Shown here one piece after another: positions 23,050-32,082 of a DNA stretch of 44,709 nucleotides (positions are counted from its first letter, which is position 1; each line of letters starts with the position of its first letter). The DNA is taken from NCBI GenBank assembly GCA_052093725.1, contig JBQDHL010000006.1, positions 1 to 44,709 of the forward strand. Direction: 5' to 3'. Below the pieces are notes generated by a model, which saw only the letters and a list, made by a program, of their open reading frames with translations, ran no database searches and was not told the origin of the DNA. Source of the DNA: Jeotgalicoccus sp052093725. Lineage in GTDB: Bacteria; Bacillota; Bacilli; Staphylococcales; Salinicoccaceae. The translations under genes and the position numbers were made by a program.

Positions 23050-24411
23050 TTATAATATATTTGTATTTTCTAAAACAGTTACAGCTTCAATATGTTTTGT
23101 CTGCGGGAATAAATCAACTGGTGTTACTTCCGTTGCTTTAAAACCGTGTCTTTCCAAGTACTTCATATCTCTTTGCAGCGTACTCGGATTACATGAAATA
23201 TAAACTATTTTCTTCGGACTCACTTCAATAAGCGAATCTAAAAATTGTGTATGACATCCTTTACGCGGCGGATCGACGAATACAACATCAGCACTGACTC
23301 CGTCCTTAACAAGCTGCGGCATTACTTCTTCTGCCTTGCCTAAATAGTAGTCCGCATTATCGATGCCGTTCAGTTTCGCATTTTCTTTCGCATCTTCAAC
23401 TGCAGTGTCGACAATTTCGATACCGATAATTTTACCGACACGATCTGACGCTGCAAGACCGATAGTTCCTATGCCTGAGTACGTATCGATAATCGTTTCG
23501 TCGCCGCTTAAGTCTGCCATGTCTAAGCCGATTTGATACAGCTTTTCAGTCTGTGCATGGTTCACCTGATAAAATGAACGGTCCCGTATTTTAAATGTTT
23601 TGCCGAGTAGCGTGTCCGTAATGTAATCATGTCCAAGCAGAACGATTGAGCGTTTGCCGAAAATTACATTTGTTTTCTGATCGTTAATATTCTGCACGAT
23701 ACTTTTCACATTCGGATATGCCTCTTTTAACGCTTTAACAATCGATAAAAACTGGTTCCGTTTGCCATTCGTAATAAAAACAACCTGTACTTCACTATCG
23801 TCGCTGTTTGAACGGATAACAATGTGTCTCAGCAGTCCTTCATGTGATGCTTCATCATAAATCGAAGTATCTTCTTCAATCAGTTTATCTTTTATAAATA
23901 GCATAATATCGTTATGCACATGTTTTTGAATATAGCAGTGTTCGATGTCGACAATATCGTGAGAACGAGGTTTGTAGAATCCCATCACCAGTCTGCCTTC
24001 TATTTTCTGTACCGGAATTTGTGATTTGTTGCGGTAATACAGAGAATCTCCGGTAACCGTATCGTTAATCTTCAGATTCAGTCTCGCCTGCTGATTAATA
24101 TTTTGAGCTACGACCTGCTGTTTAAATACTGCCTGTTCGGCATCATTCATTACCTGTATCTGACAGCCGCCGCACTGGAAGTAATATTCACACGGCGGGG
24201 TCTGACGGTTCGGAGATTCTTCAAGTACATTTACAACTTTGCCGAAAGCATACTTGCTGTTCACTTTAACCGCTTTAAATTCTACTGTTTCACCTTTTAA
24301 AACATCTGGTAAAAACACTGGATATCCGTCGACTTTAACGATTCCCATTCCTTCGTGGGTATAGTCCTCTACGACTGCCTCATAGTTATCATTTTTAGTT
24401 ATTGCATTCAT
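23050..24411 (-). CDS. rlmD: 23S rRNA (uracil-C5)-methyltransferase, RlmD/RlmCD family (paralogue 2)
   Basis: 453-residue SAM-dependent uridine methyltransferase. TRAM domain at about 5-62, [4Fe-4S] cysteines at 74, 80, 83 and 159, SAM loop DTYSGIGTIGLAA, then DPPRKGC and the catalytic Cys in SCNPSTLQRD. The position just downstream of dgkB (here with one gene inserted) is that of the staphylococcal rlmD/RumA gene, so this is the likelier modifier of U1939 and/or U747. It is about 30% different in composition and length from the copy at 1714-3117; both retain all catalytic residues. It ends with its own terminator. Confidence 0.9.
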   Translation of the reverse strand: MNAITKNDNYEAVVEDYTHEGMGIVKVDGYPVFLPDVLKGETVEFKAVKVNSKYAFGKVVNVLEESPNRQTPPCEYYFQCGGCQIQVMNDAEQAVFKQQVVAQNINQQARLNLKINDTVTGDSLYYRNKSQIPVQKIEGRLVMGFYKPRSHDIVDIEHCYIQKHVHNDIMLFIKDKLIEEDTSIYDEASHEGLLRHIVIRSNSDDSEVQVVFITNGKRNQFLSIVKALKEAYPNVKSIVQNINDQKTNVIFGKRSIVLLGHDYITDTLLGKTFKIRDRSFYQVNHAQTEKLYQIGLDMADLSGDETIIDTYSGIGTIGLAASDRVGKIIGIEIVDTAVEDAKENAKLNGIDNADYYLGKAEEVMPQLVKDGVSADVVFVDPPRKGCHTQFLDSLIEVSPKKIVYISCNPSTLQRDMKYLERHGFKATEVTPVDLFPQTKHIEAVTVLENTNIL

Positions 24412-24436
24412 GTTAAAACCTCTTACCTCATTAATT

Positions 24437-26203
24437 TTAAAGTGTTACCCCGAATATGCTGAAGCCGTCGCCGCAATTGGTTAAATGCTTCACCGGCATG
24501 CCATCCGTATATTTTTTTGCTGCTGTTGCAGTCGTAAACTTATACGTATCGTGCGGAATAATCGTCATTGGATTCCGGTAATCAAATGTTGCTCCGCTTT
24601 TAATATACTCAGTAACAATATCCCGCACCGATAATGCCGACTCATATAATATTTCCGCCTCTCGTAAAAATGGTGCATAGGCGACTTTATAATTGTTTGC
24701 CGGTACGATGAATTCATCCGATTCTTTCACAGGCACACCTTTATAGCTCATCTTAACGACACGTTTCGAGTCACTGATACGGTGTGCGGAACTTTCATAG
24801 CGTGCGGGTTTCGTTAAATCAAACGTATAATCGAGATCAAAGAACGTATCAAAATTGTATCCCGGGAAACCGTCCCTCGAATTATTCGACTGGAGTATTT
24901 CTTCCCCGTCGTAATCATTAAAGGACGAAGCCGCCCATTCGAGCCATTCTCTTAAAACCTTGCCTGTAATTTTAATTATAATCATCATGTTTGCATGTTT
25001 ATATAAATCGATACTGTCAGCAACAGTCATTTCTCCTGCCGGTATGTCCGTATAGTCATGTGCTCCATCACGTCCTGATTTTACTGCAGAGTTAAACCCT
25101 AAAACCGGTGTGTCACCAACATCGAGTTCAGTGCGTTCTTTCGTAAACCACACTGCTGCTTCTGCTGTGAGCTGTACACCGCGCGACGGAATTACTCTCG
25201 TAAAGAAAGTATTCAGCGGATAATTTGTTTTTCCAATTGTTGTCTTTAAATACGACAGCACCTTTTCATGTTGTTCCTGATACTTAGAAAGCTCGTCATC
25301 TTTTAATACTACATCCTCTGAACTTATTAACTTACTTCCTGCAGCTTTAATATGCCATTTACCACTACTGTATGTCAGTTCGAAATTCAAAGCTCCCAGA
25401 TGGCTTGCAGACACTCCTGGCTGCACCATTGGTATATTGTTGAATGTCCCTCTATTAATATCAATACGGTCGTCCTCAATCAGTAAATTGCCGTTTGGGA
25501 ACACATCGTGTGTATGTCCGAAAACAATTCCGTCTATGCCTTCCATCATCGCCATTAAAATCGCCTGGTTTTCGCCGAATTGTGTTAAATCATTATCTGC
25601 ATTACTCATTCCTGTATGCGACAGCAGAATGATAATATCAGCACCTGCATTTTTCAGATGTTCCGTTGTTTTTTTGACTGCTTCAGTCATCGGACTGGCT
25701 TCTACTCTGCCTTCAAGATGAAATTTATCCCATTTTAAAATCTGCGTCGGTACAACACTTAAAAATCCAACTTTAACTGTACCTTCAGCTGTCTGAATTT
25801 CTTTAATATAACTGCTTCTTACCAGTTCTTTTAAAGAATCATCCAGAAAATTCACGTTGGAATTCACAATCGGCACAGTAACCTGTTTATAAAATTCATT
25901 TAAAAAAGGCAGACCAAAATTAAACTCATGGTTGCCTAATCCGATAACATCATACATTTCATTAATAATACCCGGCACGAGAGCACTGCTTGCATTCACG
26001 CTGTCGTACTCACTCCAGACGTCTCCCTGCAGCAGATCACCGTTGTCCACAGTTATAACCGTCTCACCGTTATTCATTGCTTTGTATTTATCAATATATA
26101 TTTTGAACTTCAATAAAGCATTTACTTTCGGTTCATTATCAAAATAATTATACGGATAAATTGCGCCGTGCACATCCGTAGTTGCAAAGATCGTCAGCTT
26201 CAA
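24437..26203 (-). CDS. 5'-nucleotidase / 2',3'-cyclic phosphodiesterase family protein
   Basis: 588 residues. An N-terminal calcineurin-like metallophosphatase carries all metal motifs: TTDVHG (Asp10, His12), VDNGDLLQGD, GLGNHEFNFG, LLSHTG and FGHTHDV. A C-terminal 5'-nucleotidase substrate domain follows (about 320-550; AAVWF, AGEMTVADSIDLYKH). It lacks a signal peptide and wall anchor, so unlike most bacterial UshA-type enzymes it should act in the cytoplasm, probably on nucleotides or cyclic nucleotides. TTG 26203 is chosen because GAGGTG lies 6 bases upstream; a GTG at 26212 sits inside that site. It lies 35 bases after dgkB, likely one transcript. Confidence 0.87.
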   Translation of the reverse strand: MKLTIFATTDVHGAIYPYNYFDNEPKVNALLKFKIYIDKYKAMNNGETVITVDNGDLLQGDVWSEYDSVNASSALVPGIINEMYDVIGLGNHEFNFGLPFLNEFYKQVTVPIVNSNVNFLDDSLKELVRSSYIKEIQTAEGTVKVGFLSVVPTQILKWDKFHLEGRVEASPMTEAVKKTTEHLKNAGADIIILLSHTGMSNADNDLTQFGENQAILMAMMEGIDGIVFGHTHDVFPNGNLLIEDDRIDINRGTFNNIPMVQPGVSASHLGALNFELTYSSGKWHIKAAGSKLISSEDVVLKDDELSKYQEQHEKVLSYLKTTIGKTNYPLNTFFTRVIPSRGVQLTAEAAVWFTKERTELDVGDTPVLGFNSAVKSGRDGAHDYTDIPAGEMTVADSIDLYKHANMMIIIKITGKVLREWLEWAASSFNDYDGEEILQSNNSRDGFPGYNFDTFFDLDYTFDLTKPARYESSAHRISDSKRVVKMSYKGVPVKESDEFIVPANNYKVAYAPFLREAEILYESALSVRDIVTEYIKSGATFDYRNPMTIIPHDTYKFTTATAAKKYTDGMPVKHLTNCGDGFSIFGVTL

Positions 26204-26238
26204 TATATTCACCTCATAAATTAATATGTAACCGGGAA

Positions 26239-27186
26239 CTACGCGTCTTCAGGTTCCGGAAGTGTATAGTCTTTATCTTCACTGTACAGCTCATTGTAAA
26301 ACACATCTGACACTCTTATCTTCAAGAACTCTTTGAAGTTTTTAAAATGAGCTGGCAGTACACCGCCGAATTCACCATCCAGATTCAACTGCACTTCATC
26401 GTAAGAAGTAATTCTGACATCCTGTGCTTTATAATAATGTACTTTCGGATGCCTTAAATGTTCACCGCGTGTTGCCAGCGATAAAATATGTCCGAATTCC
26501 GCGAGATTAACATGTTCAAGAATCAGCAATGAAAAATAGCCGTCATTTAATTTTGCGTTCGGCACAAGCTTCTCGAAACCACCGATGGAATTAGTCAGCC
26601 CAAGCAGAAAAATCATCACTTCGCCTTCAAATAATTCACCATCATGCTCGATACGTAAATTAATACTGCGCATTTGTGGAATCAGTTCAATACCTTTCAC
26701 GTAATACGCGAGAGAACCAATCATTGCTTTTAATTTGCTAGGTGCTTCATAAGATACTTCGGTAATTTTACCACCGCCGGCAATATTCATAAAATACTTG
26801 CCATTCATACTGCCGAGATCCACTTTACCTGTTTTACCGTTTAAAATAATGCTGACTGCTTCGTCAATATCATTTGGAATTTTAAGGGCACGCGTGAAAT
26901 CATTGACCGTTCCCATGGGAATAATACCGAGTTCCGGACGCTCATCATACTCTGCCAGACCGTTAATGACTTCATTGACGGTACCGTCTCCGCCGGAAGC
27001 GACAATTAAATCGAAGCCTTGTTCACACGCAAAACGTGCAGCATAAGTCGCATCATTCTGTCCCGTTGTTGCATGGGTACTTGTAATATAACCTGCATCT
27101 TCAAAACGCTTCAGCACCGCAGGCAATTTTTCTTGAAAACTTTCTTTGCCGGCAGTGGGATTGTATATTATTCTCGCTGTTTTCAT
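26239..27186 (-). CDS. dgkB: Diacylglycerol kinase, soluble (DgkB)
   Basis: 315-residue lipid kinase phosphorylating diacylglycerol to phosphatidate, recycling lipid released by lipoteichoic acid synthesis. ATP-site motif SGGDGTVNEVINGL (about 64-77) and PMGTVNDFTRAL, followed by the C-terminal beta-sandwich with NIAGGGKITEVSYEAPSKLK and LDGEFGG. GAGGAG lies 8 bases before the ATG. The S. aureus order gatB-dgkB-rlmD is preserved apart from inserted genes. A YegS-type lipid kinase of other specificity is the only real alternative. Confidence 0.92.
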   Translation of the reverse strand: MKTARIIYNPTAGKESFQEKLPAVLKRFEDAGYITSTHATTGQNDATYAARFACEQGFDLIVASGGDGTVNEVINGLAEYDERPELGIIPMGTVNDFTRALKIPNDIDEAVSIILNGKTGKVDLGSMNGKYFMNIAGGGKITEVSYEAPSKLKAMIGSLAYYVKGIELIPQMRSINLRIEHDGELFEGEVMIFLLGLTNSIGGFEKLVPNAKLNDGYFSLLILEHVNLAEFGHILSLATRGEHLRHPKVHYYKAQDVRITSYDEVQLNLDGEFGGVLPAHFKNFKEFLKIRVSDVFYNELYSEDKDYTLPEPEDA

Positions 27187-27210
27187 GGATATCTCCTCTA
27201 CATATGGAAA

Positions 27211-27717
27211 TTAAACGCTCGTCAAATGATCTCCATCATCCTTAATCATTTGAAAGAGACGATATTTACGCTCATCGTATTCGGCTTCTGTCACTTCATT
27301 TTTAAGTAATGATTTCTTTAAATTTTTTAAATCACTGCAGGACTGTTCATTCACAAGCAGGTGCTCGGTGCATATTAATATATCGTTCTTTTTATTGCTC
27401 GCACTGCTCATAAATATCATATTTATGTTCTGTCCGTCGACAACTTTTCTCATAACCATATCATCCCTGAAATAGTCCGAGAAATTATTGACATGAACAT
27501 ACCCTTCAGCAATTAATATATCCGCGAGATTTCTCACATCGTCATATGATTTAACGATAAAAAGAATATCCATATCACAATTATAAGGAATCTTTGCGAG
27601 TTTTGATGAGCCAATATGATGGACTTCGATAATAATGGATTTGAAAAAATTCAAAATTTCGAAAGCCTGCTCTATATATTTATCTTTAATATTTATATTT
27701 AACTTGTTTATGCTCAT
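27211..27717 (-). CDS. GrpB/UPF0157-like nucleotidyltransferase-fold protein
   Basis: 168 residues resembling the GrpB (UPF0157) family, a distant branch of the polymerase-beta nucleotidyltransferase fold. IEVHHIGSSKLAKIPYNCDMDILFIV contains the HIGS and D-x-D-type metal motif region (about 31-54); the tail has a typical Y-x-x-x-K helix. The usual V-E-H-I-G-S-T-A is altered to VHHIGSSKLA, so activity is uncertain. AGGATG precedes the ATG. It is AT-rich and, like the GNAT gene at 1143, differs in composition from neighbours. It is probably transcribed with dgkB, 24 bases away. Confidence 0.68.
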   Translation of the reverse strand: MSINKLNINIKDKYIEQAFEILNFFKSIIIEVHHIGSSKLAKIPYNCDMDILFIVKSYDDVRNLADILIAEGYVHVNNFSDYFRDDMVMRKVVDGQNINMIFMSSASNKKNDILICTEHLLVNEQSCSDLKNLKKSLLKNEVTEAEYDERKYRLFQMIKDDGDHLTSV

Positions 27718-27837
27718 ACAATCATCCTAAAATAATGTCTTACTTTCGTAATTCATGTATAATAATATTTAAAGTATTATGTTGCCAACATTATATCATA
27801 TGTAGTCCTATGGGATATTATTATTTGAGGAGATACC

Positions 27838-28584
27838 ATGAAAAAAGCTTTAGTGATTATACTATTTTTATTATTTGCTGCCGGAATATATTTCAACTTT
27901 ATGCATACAGGTCCAATCTTCACGGATGATTCCGCTGAAGATACTGTCAATGACAATGAAGTTGCCGAAGACGGACAGCAGGAATCAGACGACACTGCAG
28001 AAGAAGAGAGCGCATCAGAAGAACCATCTGATAATACAAATACTTTAGCATTTAACGAAACAGCTATTCAGGAAAAATACGACGAACGAGTTAGTAATAA
28101 TGAGCAGCTCATCGTTGATGTGCTTCTTCCGGCACATTACAATGGAGACTTTACTGAACGCTTGAACAATCAGGTCGGTTCAGACACAGTTCAGTTTAAC
28201 CAAATTGAATTGCCGGCGAACACGACAGATATGAACGAGCTGACAGTTAATGACAACAGTGACGTTGTTATTCTCGACGCACTGCAGATTGCAGACTATG
28301 ACGACGAAGTTCTGCCCCAAAGAAACTTAAGAAATTTAACTAATGCATACATGGATTTATATAACGCTGATAAAACAGTGATTATATTAGGTAATCCTAA
28401 TGCACATGAAGACGAGAACCTTGCGGCTGAACTTGAAGAAGATGCAGCGTACTTCACAGAAAATGATTATTTCTATATCGATAACCAGGAAGTTATAACG
28501 GAAAATCCGTATGACGGCGAACAGTTTAACCCTGCACTGGAAGATGAAATGATCAGCAGCATTACAAACTATTTATTACAGTAG
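27838..28584 (+). CDS. Membrane-anchored SGNH-hydrolase-like protein lacking the catalytic motif
   Basis: 248 residues. An N-terminal signal anchor (about 4-21) is followed by a very acidic, low-complexity linker (about 28-68) and a C-terminal domain with DVVILDALQIADYDDEVLP, TNAYMDLYNADKTVIILGNPN and YFYIDN, which reads like the later strands of an SGNH/GDSL hydrolase of the YpmR type. The N-terminal GDS block with the nucleophile Ser and the terminal D-x-x-H are not visible, so it is probably non-enzymatic or a divergent member. GAGGAG lies 7 bases before the ATG; a TATAAT -10 candidate is at 27758-27763. I give the fold only modest confidence. Confidence 0.6.
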   Translation: MKKALVIILFLLFAAGIYFNFMHTGPIFTDDSAEDTVNDNEVAEDGQQESDDTAEEESASEEPSDNTNTLAFNETAIQEKYDERVSNNEQLIVDVLLPAHYNGDFTERLNNQVGSDTVQFNQIELPANTTDMNELTVNDNSDVVILDALQIADYDDEVLPQRNLRNLTNAYMDLYNADKTVIILGNPNAHEDENLAAELEEDAAYFTENDYFYIDNQEVITENPYDGEQFNPALEDEMISSITNYLLQ

Positions 28585-28590
28585 ATATTG

Positions 28591-28625
28591 AAAAGGAACC
28601 GGGATAATATCCCGGTTCCTTTTTG
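28591..28625. terminator. Bidirectional intrinsic terminator
   Basis: AAAAGGAACCGGGAT, AAT loop and complement, followed by a T-run, directly after the SGNH-like gene. Confidence 0.88.
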
Positions 28626-28633
28626 TTTTCTTA

Positions 28634-28707
28634 GGTGGTCATTGTCAGAGTCACAATGACGGATAGGCTCTTTAAACGTTGTCGTTATTCTCACGACGAC
28701 ATCCACC
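28634..28707. ncRNA. Candidate structured RNA, three-stem junction
   Basis: 74 bases between two terminators. Closing stem GGTGG (28634-28638) with CCACC (28703-28707); stem A GTCATTGT/ACAATGAC (28638-28645, 28653-28660) with 7-base loop CAGAGTC; stem B GTTGTCGT/ACGACGAC (28678-28685, 28693-28700) with 7-base loop TATTCTC; 17-base linker between them. CTCT in the linker could pair with AGAG of loop A. Strand is undetermined, and I recognise no known family. Confidence 0.4.
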
Positions 28708-28730
28708 GATAAATTTATCGAACAAAAAAA

Positions 28731-28770
28731 CACCTGCATCTCCTAAATAGGAAGGCAGGTGCAATTTTTT
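28731..28770. terminator. Terminator of the gatCAB operon
   Basis: CACCTGC (28731-28737) with GCAGGTG (28755-28761) plus inner TCCT/AGGA, flanked by A7 and T8 runs. It works in both directions. Confidence 0.85.
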
Positions 28771-28781
28771 TTAAACTATTA

Positions 28782-30212
28782 TTATCTCTTATTAATTTCT
28801 TCAAGAAGGATCTGGTTGACCATTTTAGGGTTAGCCTGTCCTTTTGATTTTTTCATAATCTGACCGACTAGGAAGCCAATTGCACGGTCTTTACCGTTTT
28901 TATAGTCTTCTACTGATTGTTCATTGGCATCGAGTACTTCTGTAACCATACCTGTCAGTACTGACGGGTCAGAGATTTGCTCCATACCGAGGTCTTTAGC
29001 AATCTGTTTTGCTGTGCCGCCTTTTTCAATCAGTACAGAGAATACTTTCTTCGCCTGTTTGCTTGAAATTGTGCCGTCTTCGATAATACTGATCATGCCT
29101 GTTAAGTTCTCGGCAGTTAATCCTGTATCTTCGAGTTCAGCATTGTTTTTGTTCAGGTACTCATTTACGCCGCCCATTAACCAGTTTGAAGCCAGTTTAG
29201 GGTCTGCTTTATGAGTTTCTACCATTTCACTGAAGATGTCGGACATTTCTTTTCTCATCGTTAGAATTTCTGCATCGTATACAGGCAGATCATATTCGTT
29301 AATGTACTTCTCACGAAGTTCATCCGGCAATGTCGGGATGCTTGCACGTATGCGTTCTTTCCATTCTTCATCGATGTGAAGGTGCATTAAATCAGGTTCC
29401 GGGAAGTAACGGTAATCATCCGCGCCTTCTTTAATACGCATTAATACTGTTTCACCAGTTTTTTCATCGTAGCGTCTTGTTTCTTGCTCGATAACTCCGC
29501 CTGACAGTAATACTTGCTCCTGACGTTTCACTTCATGCTCAAGACCTTTTCTTACAAAGTTAAATGAGTTTAAGTTTTTAAGCTCAGTTTTAGTACCAAA
29601 CTCTTCCTGTCCGACAGGTCTGATAGAGATGTTAGCATCACATCTAAGTGATCCTTCTTCCATCTTCACGTCAGATACGCCTGTGTACTGGATAATCGAT
29701 TTAATTTTTTCAAGATACTTATACGCCTCTTCAGGTGTTCTGATATCCGGTTCAGAAACGATTTCCACTAAAGCTGTTCCCTGACGATTTAAATCGACTA
29801 ATGAATAGTCTTCTTTATGGGTTGATTTACCGGCATCTTCTTCAAGGTGAAGTCGTGTAATTCCGATAGTTTTCTTCTCGCCGTCGATTTCGATATCAAG
29901 TGAACCGTGTTCACCAATCGGTTTATCGAATTGTGAAATCTGGTAAGCTTTCGGATTATCCGGATAGTAATAGTTCTTTCTGTCGAACTTAGTATCCGTT
30001 GCAATTTGCATGTTAAGTGCCATTGCAGCTTTCATGCCGTAGTCTACTGCAGTTGCGTTCAAGACCGGCAGCGTCCCCGGATAGCCGAGTTCAACTACAG
30101 AGAGATTCGTGTTCGGTTCATGTCCGTAGTGCAGCGGGGCATTGGAAAATATTTTTGAATTTGTTTTTAATTCAACGTGAACTTCAAGTCCGATAACTGT
30201 TTCAAAATGCAT
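28782..30212 (-). CDS. gatB: Asp-tRNA(Asn)/Glu-tRNA(Gln) amidotransferase subunit B
   Basis: 476 residues, full length. GatB binds the mischarged tRNA and phosphorylates the Glu/Asp side chain before amidation. The N-terminal signature FETVIGLEVHVELKTNSKIFSNAP and the DRKNYYYPDNPKAYQISQFD motif of the kinase cradle are present, as is the C-terminal YqeY-like tail ending in VNQILLEEINKR. It starts 1 base after the gatA stop, so translation is coupled. It is essential in organisms like this one without glutaminyl-tRNA synthetase. Confidence 0.97.
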   Translation of the reverse strand: MHFETVIGLEVHVELKTNSKIFSNAPLHYGHEPNTNLSVVELGYPGTLPVLNATAVDYGMKAAMALNMQIATDTKFDRKNYYYPDNPKAYQISQFDKPIGEHGSLDIEIDGEKKTIGITRLHLEEDAGKSTHKEDYSLVDLNRQGTALVEIVSEPDIRTPEEAYKYLEKIKSIIQYTGVSDVKMEEGSLRCDANISIRPVGQEEFGTKTELKNLNSFNFVRKGLEHEVKRQEQVLLSGGVIEQETRRYDEKTGETVLMRIKEGADDYRYFPEPDLMHLHIDEEWKERIRASIPTLPDELREKYINEYDLPVYDAEILTMRKEMSDIFSEMVETHKADPKLASNWLMGGVNEYLNKNNAELEDTGLTAENLTGMISIIEDGTISSKQAKKVFSVLIEKGGTAKQIAKDLGMEQISDPSVLTGMVTEVLDANEQSVEDYKNGKDRAIGFLVGQIMKKSKGQANPKMVNQILLEEINKR

Positions 30213-30213
30213 A

Positions 30214-31692
30214 TTACTCCGCCCCCATCGTTAGATTCTTAAGCTCTTCATGCAGGTTGTATACTGTTTCAAACTGATACGCTGCATTATAAATTTTGCG
30301 TTCTTCAAAGTGATTTCCGATCAGCTGCATGCCGATTGGTCTGTTGTCTTCAGTCACTCCACATGGAATGCTTAATGAAGGCAGACCCACAAGGTTTGCA
30401 GGAATTGTTAAAATATCATTTTTATATTCCTTCGTACCTTCGATTTCAACTTCATCGTATTTATGTGCCGGTGTCGTTGTTGTCGGTCCGATAATTAAAT
30501 CGTAATCCGTTAAAATTCTTTGAACGTCGTCAGACACTAAACGGCGAAGTTTTTGCGCTTTCACGTAATAATCATCGTAATGACCTGCACTAAGAACGTA
30601 AGTCCCAAGTAAAATACGGCGTTTTACTTCATCGCCGAATCCTTCACCACGTGATTTTTTATATAATTCTTCTAAGTTTTTTGCGTTTTCAGAACGGTAG
30701 CCGTAACGGATTCCGTCAAAACGTGCAAGGTTTGCACTTGCTTCACTTGAAGCGATTAAGTAGTAAGAACTTACTACGTACTGAAGATTTGGCATTTCCA
30801 CTTCTTCAACTATCGCACCGAGTGATTCAAAACGTTCTTTAGCTTTTAATACCGCTTCAGTTACAGACTCATCAACATCATCACCTAAGAATTCTTTAGG
30901 CAGTGCAAGTTTCATACCCTTGATATCTTTTTCGATGCCGCTTAAGAAATCAGTATCCTGGTTTCTCGCACTTGTCATATCATTACTGCTGTCTTCGCCT
31001 GAAATCATCTCAAGAACTTTAGCGTTGTCGCGTACTGTACGCGTCAACGGTCCGATTTGATCTAAAGACGATGCAAAAGCAATCAGACCGAAACGTGATA
31101 CTCTGCCATAAGTTGGCTTCATGCCAACAATTCCGCAGAATGAAGCGGGCTGTCTTACTGATCCACCTGTATCAGTACCAAGTGCATACGGAACAAATCC
31201 TGCTGCTACTGCTGCAGCTGAACCGCCTGATGATCCACCTGGTGAACACTCTAAATTCCATGGGTTTTTAGTTGTCTGGAAATAAGATGTTTCCGACGTT
31301 GAACCCATCGCAAATTCATCCATGTTCAGTTTACCCATCAGAATTGAATTCTGGTCTTTAAGCTTTGTCATAACAGTTGCATCATAAACTGGCTTAAAGT
31401 CTTCCAGCATGCGACTTGCACATGTTGTTAAAATATCTTTAGTAACGATATTATCTTTAATTCCTACCGGAATACCGAACAGTTCGCCGTTCATTTTATC
31501 TTCTTCCTGAAGACGGTCAAGTTCCGCTGCAGTTTCCAGCGCCTGGTCTTTAGTTAAAGTAATAAACGACTTAATGTTGCCGTCATATTTTTCGATTCTA
31601 TCAAAAAGAGCACCTACTACTTCAGAAGGTTTGATCTCTTTACTGTGAATTTTACTGTATAGTTCTTCTACTGTTAATTCATTCATATTCAC
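30214..31692 (-). CDS. gatA: Asp/Glu-tRNA amidotransferase subunit A
   Basis: 492-residue amidase-signature glutaminase that delivers ammonia to GatB. The Ser-cisSer-Lys triad is visible: Lys79 (GIPVGIKDN), cis-Ser in CSPGGSSGGSAAAVAAG and nucleophile Ser in TDTGGSVRQPASFCG. Start is GTG 31692, 9 bases after AAGGAGGG; the ATG two codons later is too far from that site. It lies 15 bases downstream of gatC. Confidence 0.97.
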   Translation of the reverse strand: MNMNELTVEELYSKIHSKEIKPSEVVGALFDRIEKYDGNIKSFITLTKDQALETAAELDRLQEEDKMNGELFGIPVGIKDNIVTKDILTTCASRMLEDFKPVYDATVMTKLKDQNSILMGKLNMDEFAMGSTSETSYFQTTKNPWNLECSPGGSSGGSAAAVAAGFVPYALGTDTGGSVRQPASFCGIVGMKPTYGRVSRFGLIAFASSLDQIGPLTRTVRDNAKVLEMISGEDSSNDMTSARNQDTDFLSGIEKDIKGMKLALPKEFLGDDVDESVTEAVLKAKERFESLGAIVEEVEMPNLQYVVSSYYLIASSEASANLARFDGIRYGYRSENAKNLEELYKKSRGEGFGDEVKRRILLGTYVLSAGHYDDYYVKAQKLRRLVSDDVQRILTDYDLIIGPTTTTPAHKYDEVEIEGTKEYKNDILTIPANLVGLPSLSIPCGVTEDNRPIGMQLIGNHFEERKIYNAAYQFETVYNLHEELKNLTMGAE

Positions 31693-31707
31693 GATTATTA
31701 ACCCTCC

Positions 31708-32010
31708 TTAAATCATTCTAGGTACTTTGAATTGTCCATCTTCTGTAAACTCTGTGTTACTGAGCGCTTCTTCCTGTGTTACAGGTTCTCCCGCTTCATC
31801 TTTACGCAATGAGTCTGCTGTTTCCTGCTGCAGCTGCATTGCATGTGTCATCGGTTCTACACCCGATAAATCTAAGTCATTCAAGCGCTCCGAGTGCGCA
31901 ACAATACTTTTAATTTTTGTCGATAAATTTCTAAGCTCTTCTTCATCTTTTATTTCTATCTTAGACAAATCAGCCACACGCTGAATTTTCTTTAAATCTA
32001 ATTCTTCCAT
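31708..32010 (-). CDS. gatC: Asp/Glu-tRNA amidotransferase subunit C
   Basis: 100-residue belt subunit that wraps around GatA and stabilises the GatAB complex. Typical features: VADLSKIEIKDEEE at the N terminus, LSGVEPMTHAMQL in the middle, LRKDE and the conserved C-terminal FKVPRMI. AGGAGGG lies 7 bases before the ATG. It is first in gatC-gatA-gatB. The S. aureus putP gene that separates camS from gatC is absent here; only 72 bases intervene. Confidence 0.95.
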   Translation of the reverse strand: MEELDLKKIQRVADLSKIEIKDEEELRNLSTKIKSIVAHSERLNDLDLSGVEPMTHAMQLQQETADSLRKDEAGEPVTQEEALSNTEFTEDGQFKVPRMI

Positions 32011-32082
32011 GAATGACCCTCCTTCTATAAATACAACATTTAAAGTTTACCAAAAAATGGTCCACTTTTCCATGTGCTTAAA

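Noticed and set aside
28634..28707. tRNA gene, suggested by a 74-base length and 7-base hairpin loops
   Set aside because: No D-arm, no TTCRANY T-loop, only a 5-bp closing stem and only two internal hairpins.
32011..32082. Site of the missing putP gene between camS and gatC
   Set aside because: Only 72 bases with no remnant coding sequence; this is a difference in gene order rather than a pseudogene.
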